Assembly (NCBI GenBank): GCA_021639925.1
Contig: JAJXEL010000121.1
Location: 1-5,763, forward strand
DNA from: Alphaproteobacteria bacterium
GTDB taxonomy: Bacteria; Pseudomonadota; Alphaproteobacteria; CAAGCB01; CAG-977
Length of the DNA: 5,763 nucleotides
Direction of reading: 5' to 3'
This document shows, one piece after another, positions 1 through 5,763 of this stretch. Every line of letters begins with the position of its first letter. Positions within the stretch are counted from its first letter, which is position 1. The position numbers and the translations under genes were made by a program. Below the pieces are notes generated by a model. It did no database searches, was not told the origin of the DNA, and saw only the letters and a program-made list of their open reading frames with translations.

Positions 1-984
1 CATTATCTGATAACGGGGCTATTAATTCTGATCCCCGTTTTGACACTGCTGGGCACATTGGGGCGCAGTTTAGACTGGCGTCTGGACTATCTGGGCGAAT
101 TTAAAATTCAAGCCGCCTGTTTAAGTTTTGTTTTATTCCTGTGGTGTTTGTTTAAACGGGAATGGATTAAAACGCTGGTCTTTTTTGTCTTGGTAATGCT
201 CAATCTGGCATTGGTGGCTTCTCATTCCTATCTGTTTCAAAAAGAATCCGCCCTGCCTGCGGATTCCTATGTTTTTACGGTGTTATACCAAAACCTGAAA
301 GGGGCGGAAAATAAATCCGACGAAATCCGCGGCGTCATGGAAAACACACAGGCCGATTTTGTTTTATGGACGAATGTGCCCGTGGAAATTTACAGACAGC
401 TGGATAATTTAACCGGGTACTACCAGCTGCAAAACCAGACGCTGGACACGACCGGCAAAATGAAGCTGATTTTCGCCAGGACTCCCAGCGTTGACCGCGG
501 CGAAACGGCCGGAGAAGACGGGTTGTGGGTTTCCCGTGTTATCGGCACGCGCAAACTGACTTTGCTGCTGACCGGCTTTGACGATCCGTGGCAGGAAAAA
601 GCCTACGCCCGGACCAAGCGGAAAATTTTTGAACTGTCCGATTTTGCGCGCGGCCGCGACGAACCGGTTATTTTAATGGGAAATTTCGGCGCGTCGGGGT
701 GGAGCTGGCTGTTAAAAGACCTGGAATCTTACGCCGGTTTAAAACCGCAGGGCAAATTATTGGAATCAGGCACGGACAAACCGCTGTATTCGCGCCGGCC
801 GACAGACCATATTTACACCCACCCGGGCATTGAAGTATCGGATATCCGCGCCGAAAACATGATCGGCACCGGCCATAACGCCATATCGGCGACATTTAAA
901 ATCGCCCCGATTCGCAAAGAAATCGAATTTTTCGAATTGCAGCCTATTCTGCCCGAGGAAGAACTTCTTCAGCCCCCGGCATAA
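1..984 (+). CDS. Membrane-anchored EEP-fold protein, 5'-partial, probable pseudoenzyme
   Basis: The reading frame is open from base 1 to the TAA at 982-984 (327 residues visible), so the true start lies outside the window. An in-frame TTG at 40 would cut through a hydrophobic helix and is not a credible start. Hydrophobic segments lie at about residues 1-20, 36-51 and 57-79. The basic loop KREWIK between the second and third suggests it is cytoplasmic, which puts the C-terminal domain (about 92-297) outside the inner membrane. That domain follows the order of the endonuclease/exonuclease/phosphatase family (as in YafD-like membrane proteins): YQNL (N98), ADFVLWTN (122-125 region), MGNFGASGWSW (226-236), TDHIYTHPG (268-276) and TGHNAISATF (290-299). 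N98, D269 and H292 are kept. The metal-binding Glu of motif 2, the Asp and Asn of the usual GDFN, and the Asp of the usual SDH are replaced. Family assignment is fairly secure; loss of catalysis is inferred from these substitutions. Residues after about 300 are a non-conserved tail. Confidence 0.82.
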   Translation, partial: HYLITGLLILIPVLTLLGTLGRSLDWRLDYLGEFKIQAACLSFVLFLWCLFKREWIKTLVFFVLVMLNLALVASHSYLFQKESALPADSYVFTVLYQNLKGAENKSDEIRGVMENTQADFVLWTNVPVEIYRQLDNLTGYYQLQNQTLDTTGKMKLIFARTPSVDRGETAGEDGLWVSRVIGTRKLTLLLTGFDDPWQEKAYARTKRKIFELSDFARGRDEPVILMGNFGASGWSWLLKDLESYAGLKPQGKLLESGTDKPLYSRRPTDHIYTHPGIEVSDIRAENMIGTGHNAISATFKIAPIRKEIEFFELQPILPEEELLQPPA

Positions 985-2287
985 GCTTTGCCGCCTGACG
1001 TTTAAAATAAGCCGCCGCCGCCGCGTCGCCTTTGCTTTCAAACAGATCGACCATTTTGTTTTTAAAATATTCGGCAGACGCGGTATCGCCGCTGTTTTCG
1101 AATAAAACAGCCGCTTTCAGCCAATATTCGGCGGCTTTTTGCAGCTGTCCTTTTTTCTGCGCGATCAACCCCAGATTACTGTAATCCGACGCCTGCCCCA
1201 AACTGCGGTGCAGCATTTCTTCGATATGCAGCGAATCTTTGAAAAATCCCTCTGCCTTATCCCATTCGCCGCGGCGCAGGTAAGTCAGCCCCAGCATGGC
1301 GGCGGCATTGGCATTTTCGGCCTTTTTGTTTTTTTCCTTAAAAAAAGCCAGAGCCGGAAACAGTAACTTTTCAATTTCCGGGTCACTCGGATTTTCTTCG
1401 ACTTTCAGCCCCGCATACAGCAGCCTGTTGACGGCCGTTTCGAATCCGTCGCCGGATTTCAGGGCGGCCGCGACGGCTTTTTGGGCTGTGGCCAGAGCTT
1501 TTTTTTCGTCCCCCTGCGCCCGGCAGACCAAAGTCATGTCATTTAAGATTCTGCTTTGGAACAACAAATCGTTTTGTTTTTCAAAAGCGGACAAAGCCGT
1601 TTCAAATGTATCCCAAGCTTCCTGCAAACGCCCGTTGCGCAGACAGCACAACCCGATTTGGCGCTGCTGGCAGGCGGATTCGAAGCGATATTTTTCATCT
1701 TTGCCAAACAATTCCAGCGCTTCGCGGTGATGATCCAAAGCCTGTTCAAACCTGTCTTTGCCCTCATACACCATTCCCAAATTCCCCAGCGTTTCCGCCA
1801 GAACAAAAGTCCAGCCGTGCCGTTCGGCCAGCTTTTTGGCCCGGTAATGCGCTTCTTCCGCGCTTTCAAAAGCGCCGGCCAGCCTGTATACCATTCCCAG
1901 CCGGTTGGCGGCGCGGGCATATTCATAATCGTTTTTTTCTTTTTCAAAAACGGCCAAAGCCATTGTCAGCAGCCGTTCCGATTCGGCCAGATTCCCCTGG
2001 TTCAGGGAAATCATCGCCATATCCGCATAAGCTTTTGCAAAAAACAGGCGGTTTCGCCGCCAATGCAGCAAAGCCGCCGGACGCAGACGGGGCGCGCCGT
2101 TTTTAAAAGTAAAAAAACGCCCCTCTTCAAAAATTTTCATCAAAGCCTTTTCGGCTTCTTCATACTGCTGGACGTCAACCAGACACCGCCCCAAAACCAG
2201 CCAGTTTTCAATATCCCGGGGTTCCCGCCGGCAGATCAGGCGGTAATTTTCAATAATTTCCCGAGTTAATATATACGATTGATTCAT
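944..2287 (-). CDS. TPR-repeat protein, cytoplasmic, function unknown
   Basis: This 447-residue protein is built almost wholly from tetratricopeptide repeats, helical hairpins that act as protein-binding scaffolds. About nine or ten units can be placed, at roughly residues 28-55, 86-116, 124-155, 164-195, 204-236, 246-277, 286-317, 327-358, 367-398 and 403-433. Several show the classic small/large pattern, such as NLGMVYEGKDRFEQALDHHREAL and NLGLIAQKKGQLQKAAEYWLKA. The repeats from residue 124 onward have the longer 40-residue spacing seen in LGN/Rapsyn-type TPR arrays. There is no signal peptide, membrane segment, or enzymatic or DNA-binding domain, so a cytoplasmic adaptor is the likely role, with unknown partners. 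I chose the ATG at 2287 because a weak GGGG ribosome site (2294-2297) lies six bases upstream. The longer frame from a GTG at 2377 adds 30 residues, lacks a good ribosome site, and would overlap the divergent transporter gene. The last 13 codons overlap the convergent EEP gene. Confidence 0.87.
   Translation of the reverse strand: MNQSYILTREIIENYRLICRREPRDIENWLVLGRCLVDVQQYEEAEKALMKIFEEGRFFTFKNGAPRLRPAALLHWRRNRLFFAKAYADMAMISLNQGNLAESERLLTMALAVFEKEKNDYEYARAANRLGMVYRLAGAFESAEEAHYRAKKLAERHGWTFVLAETLGNLGMVYEGKDRFEQALDHHREALELFGKDEKYRFESACQQRQIGLCCLRNGRLQEAWDTFETALSAFEKQNDLLFQSRILNDMTLVCRAQGDEKKALATAQKAVAAALKSGDGFETAVNRLLYAGLKVEENPSDPEIEKLLFPALAFFKEKNKKAENANAAAMLGLTYLRRGEWDKAEGFFKDSLHIEEMLHRSLGQASDYSNLGLIAQKKGQLQKAAEYWLKAAVLFENSGDTASAEYFKNKMVDLFESKGDAAAAAYFKRQAAKLMPGAEEVLPRAE
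1109..1140 (+). terminator. Weak candidate terminator for the EEP transcript
   Basis: On the plus strand, agccgc (1109-1114) and gcggct (1131-1136) can pair around a 16-base loop and are followed by a run of five T (1136-1140). It lies about 125 bases past the EEP stop, antisense within the TPR gene. The stem is short and the loop long, so this may be chance. It is listed because nothing better is found downstream of the EEP gene. Confidence 0.2.
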
Positions 2288-2298
2288 ATTCTGCCCCG

Positions 2299-2304
2299 TA
2301 TAAT
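2299..2304 (+). promoter_or_regulatory. Putative -10 box for the transporter gene
   Basis: A perfect TATAAT lies in the 48-base gap between the divergent TPR and transporter genes. Transcription would begin near 2311, about 25 bases before the ATG at 2336. The -35 side is weak: TTGATT at 2279-2284 is only 14 bases away, and there is no extended -10 TG. If real, this box rules out the in-frame upstream starts at 2279 (TTG) and 2303 (ATG), which lie before the transcript start. Confidence 0.45.
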
Positions 2305-2320
2305 GGTACGCTTTGCTTTT

Positions 2321-2325
2321 AAGGT
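2321..2325 (+). promoter_or_regulatory. Ribosome binding site deciding the transporter start
   Basis: AAGGT sits ten bases before the ATG at 2336. The spacing is somewhat long, but it is the only purine-rich Shine-Dalgarno-like stretch ahead of any candidate start of this gene. It supports 2336 over 2279 and 2303. Confidence 0.45.
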
Positions 2326-2335
2326 AACAAATCAG

Positions 2336-3220
2336 ATGCCGAAATGCTTTCAAAAAATTAATTTTCCACGGCTTCACCCGAATATTGCCGGCGCTTTGTG
2401 GCTGTTTGCTTCCGTTATTTTATTCCAAATTTCCTACAGTACGGTTAAATTTACCGGCGAAAAACTGGGATCCGTCCAGATTGTTTTCCTGCGCAGCCTG
2501 TTTCAGTCGTTATTTGTCCTGCCGTTTATTGCCAAAGCCGGCTTCGGCGTTATGAAAACAACGCAGTATAAAAATTACGCCTGCCGCTTGTTGTTCGGCG
2601 CGGCGAATATCCTTTTGACGTTTTACAGCTATACGCACATGCACCTGGCCACCGCGACGTCAATCGTTTTTACGCGCCCGCTGTTTACCATTCCTCTGGC
2701 GGCCGTCATGCTCAAAGAAAAAGTCGGCTGGAAAAGAGGAACGGCCACGCTGATCGGTTTCGCCGGCATTATTATCGTCCTGAATCCCGGCCCGATGGGG
2801 CTCAGCCTGCCGGAAATCGCAGCTTTAAGCGCTTCGTTTTTACTGGCGCTGACATACATTTACATTCAAAAATTGTCGCGTACGGAAAATCATCTGGCCA
2901 TGCTGATGTACTTCGGCCTGGCCTGCTGCGCCGTAACGGCTTATCCGGCTTATTGCCAATGGGTTTCGTTCGGATTAAAAACCATGGCCTGCATTTTAAT
3001 TATCGCCGCAACCGCCACAGCCGCGCAATACTGCGTTATCCGCGGGTACCAAATTGGCAAAGCAACGGTGATTTCCCCCGTCGATTATCTGCAGATTCCC
3101 GTATCGGCTTTTATCGGCTGGTGTTTTTTTCATGAAACGCTTTCTTTGCATTTTACCGCGGGTGTGATTATCATCATAGCAACAAGTATTTATATCTTGA
3201 AACGCCACGCCGGGGATTAA
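2336..3220 (+). CDS. EamA/DMT-family inner-membrane transporter
   Basis: The protein has 294 residues from the ATG at 2336, the usual size for ten-helix members of the drug/metabolite transporter superfamily. It shows two EamA halves. The first ends with LKEKVGWKRGTATLIGFAGI (about 127-146) and IVLNPGP. The second ends with FHETLSLHFTAGVIIIIAT (about 265-283), the same position in the repeat. Hydrophobic helices lie at about 16-36, 46-67, 82-99, 104-125, 135-151, 159-178, 187-206, 216-233, 244-264 and 270-288. Members export or import small metabolites such as amino acids, nucleosides or S-adenosylmethionine; the substrate cannot be read from this sequence. The extended frame from TTG 2279 would add 19 polar residues and overlap the divergent TPR gene, so it is not preferred. 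The gene probably starts a transcription unit that continues into the Lon-like gene 33 bases downstream, with no terminator between them. Confidence 0.88.
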   Translation: MPKCFQKINFPRLHPNIAGALWLFASVILFQISYSTVKFTGEKLGSVQIVFLRSLFQSLFVLPFIAKAGFGVMKTTQYKNYACRLLFGAANILLTFYSYTHMHLATATSIVFTRPLFTIPLAAVMLKEKVGWKRGTATLIGFAGIIIVLNPGPMGLSLPEIAALSASFLLALTYIYIQKLSRTENHLAMLMYFGLACCAVTAYPAYCQWVSFGLKTMACILIIAATATAAQYCVIRGYQIGKATVISPVDYLQIPVSAFIGWCFFHETLSLHFTAGVIIIIATSIYILKRHAGD

Positions 3221-3242
3221 CGGTTCCGGCCCGCATACGAAA

Positions 3243-3247
3243 AGAGG
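3243..3247 (+). promoter_or_regulatory. Ribosome binding site of the Lon-like gene
   Basis: AGAGG lies six bases before the ATG at 3254, which is near-ideal spacing and supports that start. The 33-base gap from the transporter stop holds no visible promoter or terminator, consistent with read-through translation of a shared messenger. Confidence 0.65.
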
Positions 3248-3253
3248 TTCCAA

Positions 3254-5689
3254 ATGACCGTATCAGCTCTTTCTTACCAACAGTTATACAGCGCCTGCGA
3301 TTTAGATTTTCTGTCTTTTGACACAACGCGGGATCTGGAGGATTTAAACCAGCCTTTGGGTCAGGAACAGGCCATTAACGCCATCAATTTCGGCATCAGC
3401 GTCGATTCTTACGGCTATAACCTGTTCTGCATCGGTCCCGAAGGCACGGGAAAAGCGTCGTTGGTGCGCCAAATTCTGGGCAAAGCGGCCAAAAAATGCA
3501 AAACGCCGAACGACTGGTGTTACGTTTATAACTTTAAAACGCCGTATAAACCTTCGGCGATTCGCATGCCGGCCGGCAAAGCCAAAATCTTTGCCAAAGC
3601 GGTGGACAAACTGATCGGCGAAATCAGAGTCGCTCTGCCCGCCGTATTTGACGGCGACGAATACAAAACGCAGCTGAAAGCGATTGAAGACGCTTTCCGC
3701 GATCAGAAAACAAAATACTTTGACGACATTCAAAAACACACGACGGGCAAAAACGTTTCCGTCCTGCGTATGCCCGTCGGCCTGGTCGTCGCGCCGACCA
3801 AAGACGGCGACGTTTTAAGCCCCGAAGCTTTTGAAAAACTGTCCGAAGAAGAACAGCAGGAAGTCCTGGCCGAATTAAACGCCGCGCAGGAAGAACTGGA
3901 AAACGCCGTGCATGACATTCCCAAATGGGAAAAAGAACAGCGCGAACAAATCGAACAGTTAAATGAAAAATTCGCTTCGCTGGCGATCAAACATTTAATT
4001 GACGATCTGAAAAGAAAATACCGGCGCAACAAAAGCGTCACGGCGTTTTTGCGCAACATGTACGACGACATCATCGAAAACGTCGATCTGTTTTTGGAAG
4101 ACGAAGAAGACCAGCCTCAGCCGCCGCAGACAGACGAAGACCAGCCTCTGCCCGTTTTGCCCAAGCAAAAAACGGACGGAGCCCTGCGCCGTTACAAAGT
4201 CAACGTTTTAATCGACCATACCGACAGAACCGGCGCGCCGCTGATTTTCTTGGATCACCCGATTTTAACCAATCTGATCGGCCGCATCGACCGCCAGCAG
4301 CAGTACGGCGCTCTGATTACCGACTTTAACATGATCAAAGCCGGCGCTTTGCACGAAGCCAACGGCGGTTTTTTAGTCATTGAAGCCAAAGACCTGCTTA
4401 ACCAGACGTCGTCCTGGGAAGCGTTAAAACGCGCTTTGCGGTCAAAAAAAATCACGATGGACCCGCCGTCGTCCGACGGAATGATGACGACCATTCTGGA
4501 ACCCGAAGCGATTCCTTTAAACGTCAAAGTCGTCCTGCTGGGCGAACCGGAGCTGTATTATATGCTGGCGGAAAACGATCCCGACTTTATGGAATTGTTC
4601 AAGGTGGAAGCGAACTTCTTTCCTTATATGGAAAAAACGCAGGAAAACATATCGAAATACGCCCGCCTGATCGCGACGCAGGCACGGCGCAATAAACTGC
4701 GCCCGCTGCAAAAAGACGCCGTCGCCCGTTTGATCGAACACGCTTCCCGTCTGGCGGAAGACAGTCAAAAACTGACCGCCCATATCGCTTCGATCAGCGA
4801 CTTAATCCGCGAAGCCAATTACTGCGCCCTGACGGACGGCAAATCTCCGGTCATTACGCGCAGCCATGTCGATCAGGCGATTATATCGAAAATCAAACGT
4901 TCCGACCGTATTCAGGAAAGAATGACCGAACAAATCAAACGCGGTTCCGTTTTGATTGATACGGACGGCGCCGTCGTCGGGCAGATTAACGGACTGGCCG
5001 TTTTTGAATTCGGACAGCTGTCGTTCGGCAAACCCAGCCGGATCACCTGTCTGGCGCGTATGGGATCGGGCGAAATCATTGACATCGAACGCGAAGTCGA
5101 TTTGGGCGGTCCTTTGCATACCAAAGGCGTTTTAATCTTGTCCAGTTTTCTGGCGTCGCGTTTTTCCCAAAACGCTCCGCTGTCTATGGAAGCCACGCTT
5201 GTGTTTGAACAGTCTTACGGTGAAATTGACGGGGATTCGGCGTCTTCGACGGAATTATACGCCTTGTTGTCCGCCCTGTCCGGCGTTCCGATCAAACAAA
5301 GCCTGGCCGTAACGGGATCGGTCAACCAATTCGGCCAGATTCAGGCGATCGGCGGCGTTAACGAAAAGATCGAAGGTTTCTTTGACATTTGCCGCATGCG
5401 GGGACTGACGGGAACACAGGGAGTATTGATTCCCAAAACAAACGTCGTCAACCTGATGTTGCGCCAGGACATTGTCGAAGCCTGTAAATCCGGTATGTTC
5501 CACATTTACCCGGTATCCGCGATTGACGAAGGCATTGAAATTCTAACCGGGCTGCCGGCAGGCGAACGCGACGCCGACGGAAATTATCCGGAAAACAGCA
5601 TTAACGGCAAAGTGCAGAAACAGTTAAACCAGTTTTTGGCGCAAAATCTGGAATACCGCCGTCAGGCGCACCTGCCGCCCAAAAGTTAG
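3254..5689 (+). CDS. Lon-like ATP-dependent serine protease (S16, AAA_32 type)
   Basis: This 811-residue protein is full length for the Lon-protease family with an AAA_32 ATPase core, LonB-type LID and Lon_C domain, distinct from classical LonA because it lacks the N-terminal substrate-binding domain. It would degrade proteins in the cytoplasm. In order: an N-terminal region with LGQEQAINAINFGI (35-48); Walker A GPEGTGKAS (61-69, K67); a long charged helical insertion (about 105-280) that probably forms a coiled-coil arm; an acidic Pro/Gln-rich linker (282-307); the conserved ALHEANGGFLVIEAKDLL stretch (365-382) with the Walker B position at E377; KVVLLGEPELYYML (425-438); and the protease domain (about 560-765). 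The catalytic serine is in DGDSASS (S662) and the catalytic lysine in GGVNEKIEGFF (K705), so the protease dyad is intact. A68 takes the place of the usual Walker A Ser/Thr, and Glu takes the place of the family's usual Walker B Asp, so ATP hydrolysis is less certain than proteolysis. The neighbouring transporter does not reveal a substrate. The stop is TAG at 5687-5689. Confidence 0.94.
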   Translation: MTVSALSYQQLYSACDLDFLSFDTTRDLEDLNQPLGQEQAINAINFGISVDSYGYNLFCIGPEGTGKASLVRQILGKAAKKCKTPNDWCYVYNFKTPYKPSAIRMPAGKAKIFAKAVDKLIGEIRVALPAVFDGDEYKTQLKAIEDAFRDQKTKYFDDIQKHTTGKNVSVLRMPVGLVVAPTKDGDVLSPEAFEKLSEEEQQEVLAELNAAQEELENAVHDIPKWEKEQREQIEQLNEKFASLAIKHLIDDLKRKYRRNKSVTAFLRNMYDDIIENVDLFLEDEEDQPQPPQTDEDQPLPVLPKQKTDGALRRYKVNVLIDHTDRTGAPLIFLDHPILTNLIGRIDRQQQYGALITDFNMIKAGALHEANGGFLVIEAKDLLNQTSSWEALKRALRSKKITMDPPSSDGMMTTILEPEAIPLNVKVVLLGEPELYYMLAENDPDFMELFKVEANFFPYMEKTQENISKYARLIATQARRNKLRPLQKDAVARLIEHASRLAEDSQKLTAHIASISDLIREANYCALTDGKSPVITRSHVDQAIISKIKRSDRIQERMTEQIKRGSVLIDTDGAVVGQINGLAVFEFGQLSFGKPSRITCLARMGSGEIIDIEREVDLGGPLHTKGVLILSSFLASRFSQNAPLSMEATLVFEQSYGEIDGDSASSTELYALLSALSGVPIKQSLAVTGSVNQFGQIQAIGGVNEKIEGFFDICRMRGLTGTQGVLIPKTNVVNLMLRQDIVEACKSGMFHIYPVSAIDEGIEILTGLPAGERDADGNYPENSINGKVQKQLNQFLAQNLEYRRQAHLPPKS
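4106..4148 (+). repeat. Short in-frame direct repeat in the protease linker
   Basis: The 13-base unit gaagaccagcctc occurs at 4106-4118 and again at 4136-4148, exactly 30 bases (ten codons) apart. It encodes two copies of an EDQP-type acidic and proline motif (about residues 284-300) in the variable linker between the helical insertion and the second half of the ATPase core. It looks like a small internal duplication tolerated in a flexible segment. Confidence 0.7.
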
Positions 5690-5711
5690 TTTCAGACAAG
5701 AAAACAATCGT

Positions 5712-5745
5712 ATACGCCGCCTTTTCCGGGCGGCGTATTTTTTTT
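5712..5745 (+). terminator. Intrinsic terminator of the transporter-protease unit
   Basis: A perfect 10-bp stem, atacgccgcc (5712-5721) with ggcggcgtat (5729-5738), closes a seven-base loop and runs directly into eight T (5738-5745). It begins 22 bases after the protease stop and points rightward. It has the form of a strong Rho-independent terminator and marks the end of the transcription unit. Confidence 0.93.
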
Positions 5746-5763
5746 ATTCTTATTTCCTTTTTC

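Noticed and set aside
898..912. Small hairpin (aatcg/cgatt) with a short T run on the minus strand, downstream of the TPR stop
   Set aside because: A five-pair stem followed by only four T is too weak to call a terminator, and it lies inside EEP coding sequence.
1091..1111. 8-bp inverted repeat gctgtttt / aaaacagc with a five-base loop
   Set aside because: It lies within TPR coding sequence, is mostly A/T, and has no T tract after it on either strand. It is most likely chance.
1329..1346. T7-cctt-A7 inverted repeat inside the TPR gene
   Set aside because: It comes from Phe-Phe-Lys and Lys-Asn-Lys-Lys codons. An all A/T stem of seven pairs is weak and has no terminator context.
1556..2269. 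Long plus-strand open frame (237 codons) opposite the TPR gene, plus a second of 166 codons at 1606-2106
   Set aside because: Both lie antisense to a convincing repeat protein, have skewed composition rich in Phe, Gln, Pro and Arg, show no domain pattern and no ribosome site. They are shadows of Ala/Glu/Lys-rich coding.
2279..2335. N-terminal extension of the transporter from TTG 2279 or ATG 2303
   Set aside because: It lacks a ribosome site, overlaps or abuts the divergent gene start, and lies over or before the likely -10 box. The extension is polar and outside the EamA fold.
4444..4451. Run of eight A in the protease gene that fits an A AAA AAA slippery pattern
   Set aside because: It simply encodes Lys-Lys in a lysine-rich protein, the downstream frame stays intact and conserved, and no stimulatory structure is evident. 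Such A and T runs are common across this window.

Overview
This 5.76-kb window carries four protein genes packed end to end, with no stretch over 100 bases lacking a gene. It looks like a Gram-negative bacterial chromosome of moderate GC content. A gut or host-associated alphaproteobacterium is my best guess, based on the general feel of the proteins and codon use, but the sequence has no rRNA or marker gene to confirm it. No tRNA, CRISPR array, insertion sequence, phage gene or origin is visible.

Layout. (1) Bases 1-984, plus strand: the 3' part of a membrane-anchored endonuclease/exonuclease/phosphatase (EEP) fold protein whose start lies left of the window. Its fold motifs are recognisable, but most metal-binding and catalytic positions are substituted, so it looks like a pseudoenzyme. 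(2) Bases 944-2287, minus strand: a cytoplasmic protein made almost entirely of TPR repeats, converging on gene 1 and overlapping its 3' end by 41 bases. (3) Bases 2336-3220, plus strand: a ten-helix EamA/DMT-family transporter, divergent from the TPR gene across only 48 bases that hold a consensus -10 box. (4) Bases 3254-5690, plus strand: a full-length Lon-family (S16, AAA_32/LonB-LID/Lon_C type) protease 33 bases downstream of the transporter and probably co-transcribed with it. A strong intrinsic terminator follows at 5712-5745.

How they work together: the transporter and the protease probably form a two-gene transcription unit, but nothing in the sequence indicates a shared pathway. The TPR and EEP genes are linked only by the overlap of their ends. 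I see no clear evidence of a new multi-gene system. The observations most worth checking are the degenerate EEP active site, the convergent coding overlap, and the altered Walker motifs of the Lon-like protease.
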